A stretch of DNA of 9,217 nt from Alphaproteobacteria bacterium (lineage in GTDB: Bacteria > Pseudomonadota > Alphaproteobacteria > RF32 > CAG-239): assembly GCA_017963715.1 (NCBI GenBank), contig JAGCTK010000146.1, positions 1 through 9,217 of the forward strand, in the 5' to 3' direction. Below are positions 1 to 6,922 of this stretch, piece by piece. Position 1 is the first letter of the stretch. Each line of letters starts with the position of its first letter. Below the pieces are notes generated by a model. It was not told where the DNA came from. It searched no databases and saw only the letters and a list, made by a program, of their open reading frames with translations. The translations under genes were made by a program, and so were the position numbers.

Positions 1-332
1 GTATCATCACCTAAAACAAAAGCATCATCAATAGGAGCCCCTTCTTGTGCTGCAGGCCGTGCCGCCGGAGACGGTGCGTCCTGAATATTGACAGGTGCTT
101 TGCCGCCCGGTTCAAACGGTTGCGCGGCAGGCTCAATCATGGCTTGCTTGTCAAGAGGAATGATATCTTCCTCAATAATAACGGGAGCCGCATCAGCCGG
201 TGCCGGTATTGTTATATCAACATTATCATCTTCAAAGACAATTTCTTGAGCACAAACCTTACCCATGTTGACACCGATAATGGCGAGCATGGCGCTGGTC
301 AGTAAAGTTTTATTTAAAAGTTTATAGTACAT
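1..332 (-). CDS. N-terminal part of an exported protein in the PilP position (partial, runs off the window)
   Basis: The frame is open for 110 codons from an ATG at 332-330 to the left window edge, so the C-terminus is missing. Residues 1-28 look like a signal peptide: Lys4 and Lys8, a hydrophobic stretch with TLLTSAMLAIIGV, then a V-C-A-Q boundary. The mature part seen is acidic and rich in Pro and Ala (EDDNVDITIPAPADAAPV and similar), typical of a flexible periplasmic spacer before a folded domain. The ATG lies inside the last codons of the PilO-like gene (11 nt overlap) and has an AAGGAG 6 nt upstream, so the two are probably translationally coupled. In R64-type pilus operons PilP follows PilO and begins with a signal peptide. 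The PilP assignment here rests on position and architecture only, because no family-specific motif is visible in this part. Confidence 0.72.
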   Translation of the reverse strand, partial: MYYKLLNKTLLTSAMLAIIGVNMGKVCAQEIVFEDDNVDITIPAPADAAPVIIEEDIIPLDKQAMIEPAAQPFEPGGKAPVNIQDAPSPAARPAAQEGAPIDDAFVLGDD

Positions 333-1605
333 AGATCGCTCCTTCATAATACCATGTGTTACTGTTTGAGTCATACTTGATGACACTGATTGTCAGTCCG
401 GAAAATTTTGTGAATATGTCAACCCATTCATGTGGATCATATTTCGACGAAAGGGAAAAACGAACGGACTTATATACGTTACCCTGAGGTGATGTCCATG
501 TTTGCGAATTCAATGAAATGGAAAGTTGCAAACCTTGGAACAAATCGTTAATCATATTAACCAAATCAACACCGTTATACTGCGGCGGCGAATTGAACGT
601 GCCGATTTGCTCAATCGGAACAGACGCCATCACTTCACGACCGCTGGGTGAAATCGACCGATTGGAAAAGACAACGCCGGAATTTTCCAAAGCCTTATCA
701 ATCCAAGCCAAACGTCCCATTTCCATTTGCCATGATGTGACTAAGCCTTCGGCAGAGCAGGTGATGCCGCCGATACGCCAACCCGGTGTCGGAATGGAAA
801 CGACATCCTGAATAGCCTTAAAGCAATAACTTAAAAACTGAACAGGATTTTCCAGAGATTCCCAAGGTTTCGGCTCGGGCGGAAGCGGTGCCTTATCAAC
901 GGTTTTAAGTGCAACAGGCGCCACAATCGGCTTAGGCGTTTTCGCCTTGAAAACAAGTGAAACAAGCGACGATATCAACCATATGGATATGATACCGGCC
1001 AGTGCAAGCGTGATTAAAAGTTTTGTACCGCGCAGGGCATGAACTTTTTCAAGATAAACAGCCGATGATCCTTTAAGCAGGGACGGCAAGTCTACTTGAC
1101 GCGTGTCTTCAACATTCCACTCCTTCGGGGCAATTTTGAGACCCCAATCAGGAACGGCAAGCATGGAAGTAAACTGTGCTTTGGCATCATCTTCATTGAC
1201 GAAAAGCATATCACCATCGGACAAGATAACGTCATTTCTGACGCAGATGTACCACCAACCGCCATCGACCTTAAATACGGCTAAAAATGATGATGTTTCG
1301 GGAAGTCCTCTTAAGACACTAAGTGCTGCAACCGGCATTTTGCGGTTGTAACCTTGTGTCGAAATACACAAGCCGAATTGCGGGGATTTGCCGCGTTTGA
1401 TGCAAAAGAGATCAGCGCCTTCCAACACATTGTGGGCTGCTTCCGTAATTTCGGTATAAGGATCTTCCAGGCTACGTAACGGTTGCCACAGCAATGATGC
1501 GGCATACGTTGTACCCTTGACCTTAAAGTTGGTACTCCACGTCCTGCCGTTGTCGACGAGTTCGGCAGGAGCTTTGTTTTTGTTGAATTTAGCGTCTTCC
1601 AGCAC
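322..1605 (-). CDS. pilO: PilO-type pilin accessory protein (type IVb pilus, inner membrane)
   Basis: This 427-residue protein matches the PilO accessory family of R64/ICE-type type IVb pili in size and layout. An N-terminal cytoplasmic domain (about 1-190) is followed by one transmembrane helix (about 196-219, LLITLALAGIISIWLISSLV) and a periplasmic part (about 220-427). In the N-terminal domain, the stretch around residues 117-145 (GWWYICVRNDVILSDGD) has the Trp-Val-x-x-Arg-x-x-x-Ile-x-x-x-Gly-Asp pattern I associate with this family. After the helix comes a Pro/Lys-rich linker. The start is a GTG at 1605-1603 with AAAGGA 7 nt upstream, and the gap to the secretin gene is 18 nt. In the family it is an inner-membrane partner of the secretin and assembly ATPase. 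That role is inferred from family and neighbours. Confidence 0.78.
   Translation of the reverse strand: MLEDAKFNKNKAPAELVDNGRTWSTNFKVKGTTYAASLLWQPLRSLEDPYTEITEAAHNVLEGADLFCIKRGKSPQFGLCISTQGYNRKMPVAALSVLRGLPETSSFLAVFKVDGGWWYICVRNDVILSDGDMLFVNEDDAKAQFTSMLAVPDWGLKIAPKEWNVEDTRQVDLPSLLKGSSAVYLEKVHALRGTKLLITLALAGIISIWLISSLVSLVFKAKTPKPIVAPVALKTVDKAPLPPEPKPWESLENPVQFLSYCFKAIQDVVSIPTPGWRIGGITCSAEGLVTSWQMEMGRLAWIDKALENSGVVFSNRSISPSGREVMASVPIEQIGTFNSPPQYNGVDLVNMINDLFQGLQLSISLNSQTWTSPQGNVYKSVRFSLSSKYDPHEWVDIFTKFSGLTISVIKYDSNSNTWYYEGAIYVL
339..344 (-). promoter_or_regulatory. Ribosome binding site of the PilP-position gene, inside the pilO coding end
   Basis: AAGGAG on the minus strand lies 6 nt upstream of the ATG at 332-330. 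It is embedded in codons for the last residues of the PilO-like protein. It decides the start of the downstream gene, and the 11 nt overlap of the two frames suggests reinitiation or coupled translation. Confidence 0.65.
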
Positions 1606-1623
1606 TGTTTTATCCTTTGCTCA

Positions 1624-3222
1624 CTAATTCATTCTTGATTCCGGCGCCAACGGTGATTCCAACACGATAGGCGTCAACAAAATAACCAAGATGCTACGTG
1701 TTTGTGTTGCCGATACAGAACCGCCGAGCAGAGAATTTTCTGCCGATCCGATGCCGGATTTTTGCGTTGCATCTTCAACACGCTCGTAACCGCTCAAGAC
1801 CAATGTGTCACCTGATTTCATGGCAACTTCTTGTGTGAAGCCGCGTGTTTCAATCACCGGGTTTTGAATAAATTCGCCACCTTCCGGATTGTTGCTCAAG
1901 TTGACCTTTTGAAGTTCAATCAAATCAGACAATGTCAAGTTGAACATCAGCATCAAACGGCCATGTTCCAAAATACGCGGCAGAATATCAAGCGTAAAGC
2001 CTGTTTCGATTTCTTCGGTATCCGTCGATAAATCGTAGTAACTGCCGTCAGAACCCGAGTTGGTCTTGGTAATCTGAGAAATATAGTTTTGTGTTTTAAC
2101 GACTTGAATAGGTGCCGGTTTGTTGTTCAAGGTTGTGACCGTACCGCTCGTGATAAGCGCGGTTTTACCTTGTTCGGACAAAGCCTGAATGGCACTGTTA
2201 ATCGTCCATCTTCCGGAAACAATAGCCATCGACAAACCGCTGGCCACATCTGCCTGACCGGATGCACCTGTGATACCTAAACTGGTAATACGATCGTTGC
2301 CACCGAAGACGGCGCCTAAGTTGAGGCCGTATTTATCGGAATCAGAGACAGAAACTTGCAAAACTTTGACGCTGATGGCCACTTGACGTGACATACGTTG
2401 GTTTTGTTCGTTAATGTATTTGGCAACCTTTTTGATATCGTTAGGTGTACCTGTCAACGTAATCACACCGCTTGATTGGTCGGTCGTGAGTTGAGCACCG
2501 GCAGAAATCATAGAACGAATGGCTGTTTCAATCGTCGCCCACAAATCAATGGAGACGGAATTGGACAGCGAAACGGATGATGAACCGCCGCTACCGCCGG
2601 TTGATGAACCACCGACATCAACGGACAATGACGGTTTTGTCGGCAATGTGTACAACGTAAATGATTTTGTGATGTATTTGTAAAAATAGATTTGCTTTTT
2701 CTCATATTTCCACCAAATACCGAAACGATCGCACACTTCATCAAGCAAACCGCTCAAAGGACCTTTGTATGACAAAATCATTTTATTGGTATCCGTCCAT
2801 TGTGCACCGATATCTTCCATCGAAGGCTTGTTGCCATCGGCCAATTGTTGAACCTGACCGTCAAGCTCTTGTTCATAGCGCACGGAAATGGATGTGATTT
2901 TGTGAATCATGGAGCCGATTTCAAAGAGTGTAATCGGTCTGTTTGAAATGAGCGTGATACCATCCGGCGTCTCTAAATAAGACGGTACGGGATCGCCTTC
3001 ATATTCAACCTCGCTGGTGTCGCCGAGCCAAATATCATCATTGACACGAATAACATCCGTTTTGGCAGCCTCGGTCGGTTGTTTGGCTTCGTGACGTTTT
3101 TCGGTCGCGATTTCGATTTCGCGATTAAGCGTTTCATCCATATCGGATGTGAGCGAACATGCGCTCAAGCATGCCGTCACGGCCAAAGCAAAAGTGAAGT
3201 TTAATTTTTTAGTCAAAAGCAT
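1624..3222 (-). CDS. pilN: PilN-type outer-membrane secretin lipoprotein (R64 family)
   Basis: This gene encodes the gated outer-membrane ring through which a type IVb pilus or related fibre exits. From the chosen ATG at 3222 it has 532 residues. The signal peptide ends in lipobox LSAC with Cys22, and Ser at +2 predicts outer-membrane sorting. Residues about 86-165 look like a secretin N0/STN domain (ITLFEIGSMIHKIT and GPLSGLLDEVCDRFGIWWKY). A Gly/Ser linker lies at about 194-207. An N1-type domain spans about 210-265 (TIETAIRSMISAGAQ, GVITLTGTPNDIKKV). The C-terminal secretin domain spans about 270-523 and ends in TRSILVILLTPIVLE, the classic secretin terminus. A further in-frame ATG (3228) and TTG (3246) exist upstream, but GGAGG sits 6 nt before 3222 and directly abuts 3228, so 3222 is preferred. 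The gene ends with tandem in-frame stops TAG-TGA. Confidence 0.9.
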   Translation of the reverse strand: MLLTKKLNFTFALAVTACLSACSLTSDMDETLNREIEIATEKRHEAKQPTEAAKTDVIRVNDDIWLGDTSEVEYEGDPVPSYLETPDGITLISNRPITLFEIGSMIHKITSISVRYEQELDGQVQQLADGNKPSMEDIGAQWTDTNKMILSYKGPLSGLLDEVCDRFGIWWKYEKKQIYFYKYITKSFTLYTLPTKPSLSVDVGGSSTGGSGGSSSVSLSNSVSIDLWATIETAIRSMISAGAQLTTDQSSGVITLTGTPNDIKKVAKYINEQNQRMSRQVAISVKVLQVSVSDSDKYGLNLGAVFGGNDRITSLGITGASGQADVASGLSMAIVSGRWTINSAIQALSEQGKTALITSGTVTTLNNKPAPIQVVKTQNYISQITKTNSGSDGSYYDLSTDTEEIETGFTLDILPRILEHGRLMLMFNLTLSDLIELQKVNLSNNPEGGEFIQNPVIETRGFTQEVAMKSGDTLVLSGYERVEDATQKSGIGSAENSLLGGSVSATQTRSILVILLTPIVLESPLAPESRMN

Positions 3223-4084
3223 TTTCATCCTCCATTGTTTCAACAACTAAGACACGGTTACCTTTATAAAAAGTTGCAATCGGTGCAGGTCTTGCACGGG
3301 CAAAGGCTCTGATCAAAGCAGAACTGACATCTGCAAAACGGCCTCTGAACATGGCACCCGCATTGAGTACATAATTACGATTGGTATTCCACACCAAACG
3401 CCAGCCTGATTGCTCGCTCCATTCGGTGAGTAAAGCCTTTAAGTTTTGTCCTTCGTCAGCGTACCAATCACGCACGGCATCTTCACCCTCTTCATCGACA
3501 TAATCGTCTTGCTCTAAGCCTGCAGTTTCGGTAACGTTTTCGGGGCTGACTTCTTCGACAGTCACGATTTGTTCCTCAGCCGGCACGGGAGATGCGGCGG
3601 TTTCTTGAACAGTATTTTCGGCTACATCAGATGCATCGGTTGTTTCTGAGGAAGCCTTCGGTGATGGCAAAGCATCTGCGACGTTCTCGGAACTTGCTTC
3701 AGCAGGAGCCTGTGCGGCTTCGGTTGCAGCCGGCACTGCGGCAGCGGTTTCTTCAACAGGCGCTGCCTGAGCAGCCTGTGTTTCAACCTGTGTTTCATAA
3801 CTGATAACCTCATCTTCAATGGAAGGAGGCAGTGAAGCAGATATATTATTACCCGCACCTGATTGCGAAACCAAACGATCGCGCGGCGATAATTCGCCAT
3901 ATTGTCTGTAGGGCGCGCGTGTTTGTGTGTAATTGATAAACGGATCCGTTTCACATGCACCGCCGGGACACAATTGTGCGTTGTTTTCTGCGGCTACCGG
4001 TGCATCAGCCGTATTATTGTATGCGCAACCTTGCACGCCGATGAGCATCGTCAGGCAGGCAGCTGAAAGTGTTAATCTGTTCAT
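3209..4084 (-). CDS. pilL: PilL/TcpQ-type lipoprotein (type IVb pilus assembly)
   Basis: From the ATG at 4084 this is a 291-residue protein with a lipoprotein signal peptide ending in VQGC (Cys20). The AAAGGA 7 nt upstream of 4084 supports this start over the in-frame codons at 4123 and 4111, which would add a polar leader. Residues about 85-200 form a low-complexity spacer rich in Ala, Glu, Pro, Thr and Val, probably unstructured in the periplasm. Residues about 203-283 match the TcpQ C-terminal domain found in Vibrio TcpQ and in PilL of conjugative elements: LKALLTEWSEQSGWRLVWN, then YVLNAGAMFRGRF, and a final YKGNRVLVVE. TcpQ helps place and stabilise the secretin in the outer membrane, so a pilotin-like role for the adjacent PilN is likely. 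The last codons overlap the secretin start by 14 nt, indicating coupled expression. No PilM gene lies between them, unlike R64. Confidence 0.82.
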   Translation of the reverse strand: MNRLTLSAACLTMLIGVQGCAYNNTADAPVAAENNAQLCPGGACETDPFINYTQTRAPYRQYGELSPRDRLVSQSGAGNNISASLPPSIEDEVISYETQVETQAAQAAPVEETAAAVPAATEAAQAPAEASSENVADALPSPKASSETTDASDVAENTVQETAASPVPAEEQIVTVEEVSPENVTETAGLEQDDYVDEEGEDAVRDWYADEGQNLKALLTEWSEQSGWRLVWNTNRNYVLNAGAMFRGRFADVSSALIRAFARARPAPIATFYKGNRVLVVETMEDENAFD

Positions 4085-4182
4085 GGTATAATCCTTTGAA
4101 GTATGTTTCATGTTATTGTCCAATCATATAAACTCTTGCTTGAAGAATCAAGCGGTTTGATAAACTTATCATCATCACATCA

Positions 4183-6018
4183 TCACCTTGTATTTTGACC
4201 TTTCTTATCTTCCGGGTTGTTAAAACGAATATTTCTGATAATAAAAGAGTTAGGCTCACGTGAGGTGAAAATCGGATTGATTTTGCGCCAATCGACCCCG
4301 CGGGAACTGAAAATGCTGCTGAGCAAATTCAATCTTTTTTGTTGCAGAACGTATGAACTTGTACCGTCGATACGCACTTCAATATACACATCATTGTTGT
4401 CACGCGCATTATCGGCAAATGCATAAATCCATTTTAATGTTTGACCTGAAATTTCGGCACGGTTCGGCTGGAATGACAAGCGAAGTTCGGCCGGCATAAT
4501 GGCATCGGGTGCCAAAGGCTTATAATCATCCACACTGCCCAAAGTGAAGAAGTTTTTCTTGTCTTTTGCGGCATCAGCCAGCGCTTTATCATTTTCTTTT
4601 GAATCGGAAGCCGATTTTTTATCGGATTTTTTATCTCTTGAGAACCAAGACGAAATACTTTTAAATAAACCGGTTTCTTTTTCCTGATTGCTCAAATTGG
4701 CTTTTTGCGATGTCGATTTGGCATTGGCAGACAAATCTTTTTCATCCGGAGATGACGTCAAGTCTGGTGTTAAATCGGCATCATTTAAAATGTCTTCAGG
4801 TATCGGAATCAAAATGTTCTGAATCATTTGATAGGCCAATTTTTTATCCGAACTCTTTGTTTGGAGTAAAGGCTTAGAAAATGTTTGCGTCAAATTTTCC
4901 TGGTCAACGCTGTTCTCGATAAGAGAGACGGCTTCGTTTGTCTGATTCTCGGCGTCGCTTTGTTCAATCGATTCAGATGTTTGAGCCCTTTCTGCTTGAT
5001 CTGTTTTGTCGGGTTCTGCTTGCACTGTCGCATCTTCGTTTTCTGTTTTTTCAATCGCCTGTGCGGCCTGCCGTTCTTGCTCTTTTTTGTTAAATTCTTC
5101 GACAACCGCTTGATTTTTGGCGTATTTATTGCCTTTGGCCATCACCCAGGGATCATCGCTATCGCTTTCATCGGAAAGCGCACTGACAACGGTTCCGTCT
5201 TGAGCGGCCACTTCGGCTTTTTCCCACGCGGTTTCATCTATTTCGGGTTCGGTCGTGTGCGCGATATCCAATATTGCACCGACCTCGCGTTTTTTGATAT
5301 CGGCATCCGCCAAATTTTTTTCATCTTCCAAAATGTCGGTCTGTTCAATACTGTTGATCAAAGCCGTCGGCTCAATCATGGCAATTTGCGATGCGGGCGC
5401 ACGGTCCTGAACGCTGATTTGCTGATGTATGGCATTTGTATTTTCAGACAAAGGAATTTGCTCGTCCGAAGATGATATATTATTTTGTGCCACCTGCATG
5501 GCATCTTGGGGTGTCTCAATGTTTTGCATACCTTCGGGCGTAAAGGTATCGCTGATGTCGGCATAAACAATACCGCTTTCGCTATGCTTTTTTGTTTCAT
5601 TCAAATCTTGAATATCGGCCGCGTCCAACGTAATTTCGCTTGCCTGCGAGAGTTCGGTCGAAACTTCGTTTTGCGTTTTTGGATCATACTGAAAAACGGG
5701 TTGAGTAACCGAGAGTATATCGAGTTCGGCCGTTTGAACGGTGGGTTCGGCAGATTTTGCGGGTTCGACGGCAAGGGCGTCGATGGATGAAACATCGATT
5801 TTGGGTTGCGGCGTTGCCTCTATCTGCGGGATAACGTCTGCATCCGTAGCACTTTTTTGAAACAGTGAGATATTTTGAACTTTAATATCAGCCGAAGAGT
5901 CTGTTTTTTTGATTTCGGGCGCACGAAAGAACACCTTTTGGACAGCAGCGACTGCCAAAACGGAACATACAAAACTGCAAACAAAACTTTTAACGTAATT
6001 TTTTTGCATTTTTTTCAA
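4183..6018 (-). CDS. Large acidic membrane-anchored protein with divergent C-terminal OmpA-like domain
   Basis: I do not recognise a named family for this 611-residue protein. Residues 10-31 form one hydrophobic segment (FVCSFVCSVLAVAAV) that looks like an uncleaved anchor or signal peptide. Residues about 35-500 are acidic and rich in Gln, Ser, Thr, Asp and Glu, and probably disordered. Within them are two more conserved-looking islands: DDPWVMAKGNKYAKN (about 288-302) and AYQMIQNILIPIPEDIL (about 395-411). Residues about 511-598 resemble an OmpA/MotB peptidoglycan-binding fold: an LRLSFQPNRAEIS strand, an amphipathic helix, IEVRIDGTSS, then LQQKRLNLLSSIFSSRGVDWRKI, where Arg562 fits the Arg of the usual LSxxRA helix. 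It heads the leftward operon, 98 nt before pilL, so it may tie the secretin complex to the cell wall. The TTG at 6018 has AGGAG only 4 nt away. The ATG at 6009 is an alternative start with 13 nt spacing. Confidence 0.72.
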   Translation of the reverse strand: MKKMQKNYVKSFVCSFVCSVLAVAAVQKVFFRAPEIKKTDSSADIKVQNISLFQKSATDADVIPQIEATPQPKIDVSSIDALAVEPAKSAEPTVQTAELDILSVTQPVFQYDPKTQNEVSTELSQASEITLDAADIQDLNETKKHSESGIVYADISDTFTPEGMQNIETPQDAMQVAQNNISSSDEQIPLSENTNAIHQQISVQDRAPASQIAMIEPTALINSIEQTDILEDEKNLADADIKKREVGAILDIAHTTEPEIDETAWEKAEVAAQDGTVVSALSDESDSDDPWVMAKGNKYAKNQAVVEEFNKKEQERQAAQAIEKTENEDATVQAEPDKTDQAERAQTSESIEQSDAENQTNEAVSLIENSVDQENLTQTFSKPLLQTKSSDKKLAYQMIQNILIPIPEDILNDADLTPDLTSSPDEKDLSANAKSTSQKANLSNQEKETGLFKSISSWFSRDKKSDKKSASDSKENDKALADAAKDKKNFFTLGSVDDYKPLAPDAIMPAELRLSFQPNRAEISGQTLKWIYAFADNARDNNDVYIEVRIDGTSSYVLQQKRLNLLSSIFSSRGVDWRKINPIFTSREPNSFIIRNIRFNNPEDKKGQNTR

Positions 6019-6100
6019 GTTACTCCTAAATCAATAAAAACATCGAAAAATCAGACGTTTAATTGCAAACGGCCAACTTTTGTCGGTTTCATTAAGGCCC

Positions 6101-6109
6101 ACTATAACA
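6101..6109 (-). promoter_or_regulatory. Candidate extended -10 promoter for the leftward operon
   Basis: The minus strand reads TGTTATAGT, an extended -10 (TGn followed by TATAGT, 5 of 6 to consensus). Transcription would start near 6094, giving a leader of about 75 nt before the first gene. No good -35 lies at 16-18 nt upstream. One copy of the ATTGATTGTG repeat (6109-6118) abuts it. Confidence 0.35.
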
Positions 6110-6255
6110 TTGATTGTGTTAAAATTTTCTTAAACGCGGCCTGCAAAGTTTTTGATTTTCTTGATTTATTTTTCTTTAAGCAATGCGTCCAAAATTTTTG
6201 AGGTCCAAAAAGGGAATTAAGAGATAATTGTCTTTAGGATGTTTTAACTTTTGGG

Positions 6256-6264
6256 TGGTATAAA
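6256..6264 (+). promoter_or_regulatory. Candidate extended -10 promoter, rightward (distal)
   Basis: TGGTATAAA reads as an extended -10 (TGn plus TATAAA, 5 of 6 to consensus). No clear -35 is present at the right spacing. It would give a leader of about 165 nt before the ATG at 6436. The second copy of the ATTGATTGTG repeat lies just downstream at 6286-6295, a position where a bound protein could block transcription. Confidence 0.3.
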
Positions 6265-6368
6265 GGTAAACGTTTTAGAGTGTCGATTGATTGTGAATTT
6301 TTTGTTACATGGAGTTGTTTTTCTGTAAAATCAATATGTTAGCAAAATTCCAAACTTTCAAAAAAGAC

Positions 6369-6397
6369 TGGTCAAACACAAAAAAATCTGATATTCT
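6369..6397 (+). promoter_or_regulatory. Candidate sigma70-type promoter for the pilin-like genes (proximal)
   Basis: TGGTCA (6369-6374, 4 of 6 to TTGACA) and TATTCT (6392-6397, 4 of 6 to TATAAT) are separated by exactly 17 bases. Predicted transcription starts near 6404, giving a leader of about 32 nt before the first pilin-like gene. The boxes are imperfect but the spacing and position are good. Confidence 0.42.
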
Positions 6398-6422
6398 AAT
6401 AATTGTAAAGAACTTAACATTC

Positions 6423-6428
6423 AAGGAG
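6423..6428 (+). promoter_or_regulatory. Strong ribosome binding site of the first pilin-like gene
   Basis: AAGGAG lies 7 nt before the ATG at 6436. It decides this start over an overlapping upstream frame (6309-6509), which has no such site and runs in a different frame. Confidence 0.75.
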
Positions 6429-6435
6429 AAATCTT

Positions 6436-6828
6436 ATGAAAATCTTAAAAAACAACTTTTGGACATTGCTGGGCGTGGCGCTTGTTTTGATGGTTGCCAT
6501 GACAGGTGATGCAGCCGCTGCTTCAGGTGCCGTTAAAGGTAACACAGTGGTCGGCAGCGCCGTGACAAAAGCCGGTAACGTTTTTAAATCTGTCAGAACG
6601 ATTGTGTTCGTGATCGGTGGTTTCGGTTTGGTCGGTTTGGCTGTCCAAGCTATTTTCGGTAAAGTTAAATGGGCATGGTTCGGGGCACTCGCCGTCGGAC
6701 TTGGCGTGTTGGCTGCTGCCGGTGCGTTGATCGAATACGCAACAGGTTCAAACGTTTCTCAATCCAACTACCAAGATACGTTTAACACAACCGGTACCGG
6801 TACAACAGATAACATTAACACATGGTAA
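6436..6828 (+). CDS. Small VirB2/TrbC-like pilin-type membrane protein (paralogue 1)
   Basis: This is a 130-residue exported protein. Residues 1-29 are a clear signal peptide: Lys2, Lys5, hydrophobic LLGVALVLMVAM, and cleavage after the DAAAA run. The mature chain has a Gly/Val/Thr stretch, then two transmembrane helices at about 55-74 and 81-98 joined by a short loop with Lys75-Lys78 (GKVKWAWFG), and a polar Thr/Asn/Gly tail. Signal peptide plus a tight two-helix hairpin with a Trp-rich loop and a Gly-rich second helix is the layout of VirB2/TrbC conjugative pilins. Small two-helix membrane proteins of Dot/Icm-type systems are an alternative. Its helical module aligns without gaps with the next two genes. 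It is first in the block, has the strong AAGGAG site and is followed by a stable stem-loop, which suits the most abundant subunit. Subunit function is inferred. Confidence 0.82.
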   Translation: MKILKNNFWTLLGVALVLMVAMTGDAAAASGAVKGNTVVGSAVTKAGNVFKSVRTIVFVIGGFGLVGLAVQAIFGKVKWAWFGALAVGLGVLAAAGALIEYATGSNVSQSNYQDTFNTTGTGTTDNINTW

Positions 6829-6840
6829 TTGGTGTTTGGC

Positions 6841-6874
6841 TCGGAGGGCTCTCACTTTGATGAGAGTTCTCCGA
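6841..6874 (+). repeat. 14 bp stem-loop between pilin-like genes 1 and 2 (no U-tract)
   Basis: Arms 6841-6854 and 6861-6874 pair over all 14 positions around a six-base loop (CTTTGA). Two of the pairs are G-U in rightward RNA (6847/6868 and 6848/6867). The same positions would be C-A mismatches in leftward RNA, so the structure fits the rightward transcript. The 3' flank is ACAAAAAAAATTTC, an A-tract rather than a U-tract, so a classic intrinsic terminator is unlikely. A 3'-end stabiliser or processing site is more plausible. Confidence 0.7.
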
Positions 6875-6886
6875 ACAAAAAAAATT

Positions 6887-6905
6887 TCAATCAATTGATG
6901 ATTGA
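6887..6905 (+). repeat. Short inverted repeat just before pilin-like gene 2
   Basis: TCAATCA (6887-6893) and TGATTGA (6899-6905) form 7 bp arms around ATTGA. It ends 17 nt before the ATG at 6923 and close to that gene's weak Shine-Dalgarno (AAAGG, 6909-6913). It could affect initiation of gene 2, but in AT-rich DNA a repeat of this size could be chance. Confidence 0.35.
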
Positions 6906-6922
6906 AAGAAAGGCGGTAAGAA

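Larger units (their letters stand above)
6019..6435. other. Divergent intergenic control region, AT-rich
   Basis: No convincing gene lies in these ~417 bases. The region separates the leftward secretin operon from the rightward pilin-like genes. It contains one candidate promoter facing left (6101-6109), two facing right (6256-6264 and 6369-6397), and an exact 10-base direct repeat, ATTGATTGTG, at 6109-6118 and 6286-6295. Short open frames across it lack a ribosome binding site and look like noise. Confidence 0.6.

Noticed and set aside
45..305. 86-codon plus-strand frame at the left edge
   Set aside because: It is the antisense shadow of the PilP-position gene, which has a signal peptide and a good ribosome binding site.
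4138..4153. GCTTGA/TCAAGC hairpin between the OmpA-like gene and pilL as a terminator
   Set aside because: The arms are only 6 bp and no U-tract follows in leftward RNA. The pilL gene still reads as part of the same operon.
4159..4190. ATC/GAT trinucleotide run after the OmpA-like gene as a functional repeat
   Set aside because: It is short, imperfect and at a gene end. Nothing suggests phase variation or a protein binding site.
4885..5475. 196-codon open frame on the plus strand
   Set aside because: It is antisense to the long acidic membrane-anchored protein, lacks a convincing ribosome binding site, and its Phe/Cys/Arg-rich composition is typical of the reverse complement of an Asp/Glu/Lys/Gln-rich gene.
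5875..6201. 108-codon plus-strand frame running into the intergenic region
   Set aside because: It starts inside the opposite-strand gene, is Phe/Lys-rich as expected of AT-rich noise, and has no Shine-Dalgarno or recognisable domain.
6309..6509. 66-codon plus-strand frame overlapping the start of pilin-like gene 1
   Set aside because: It has no ribosome binding site and overlaps the well-supported ATG at 6436 in another frame. Its C-terminus is just a frame-shifted reading of the signal peptide region.
6841..6890. The strong stem-loop as a rho-independent terminator of gene 1
   Set aside because: The 3' flank is an A-tract on the transcribed sense, not a U-tract. Genes 2 and 3 follow closely and belong to the same family, so full termination is unlikely.
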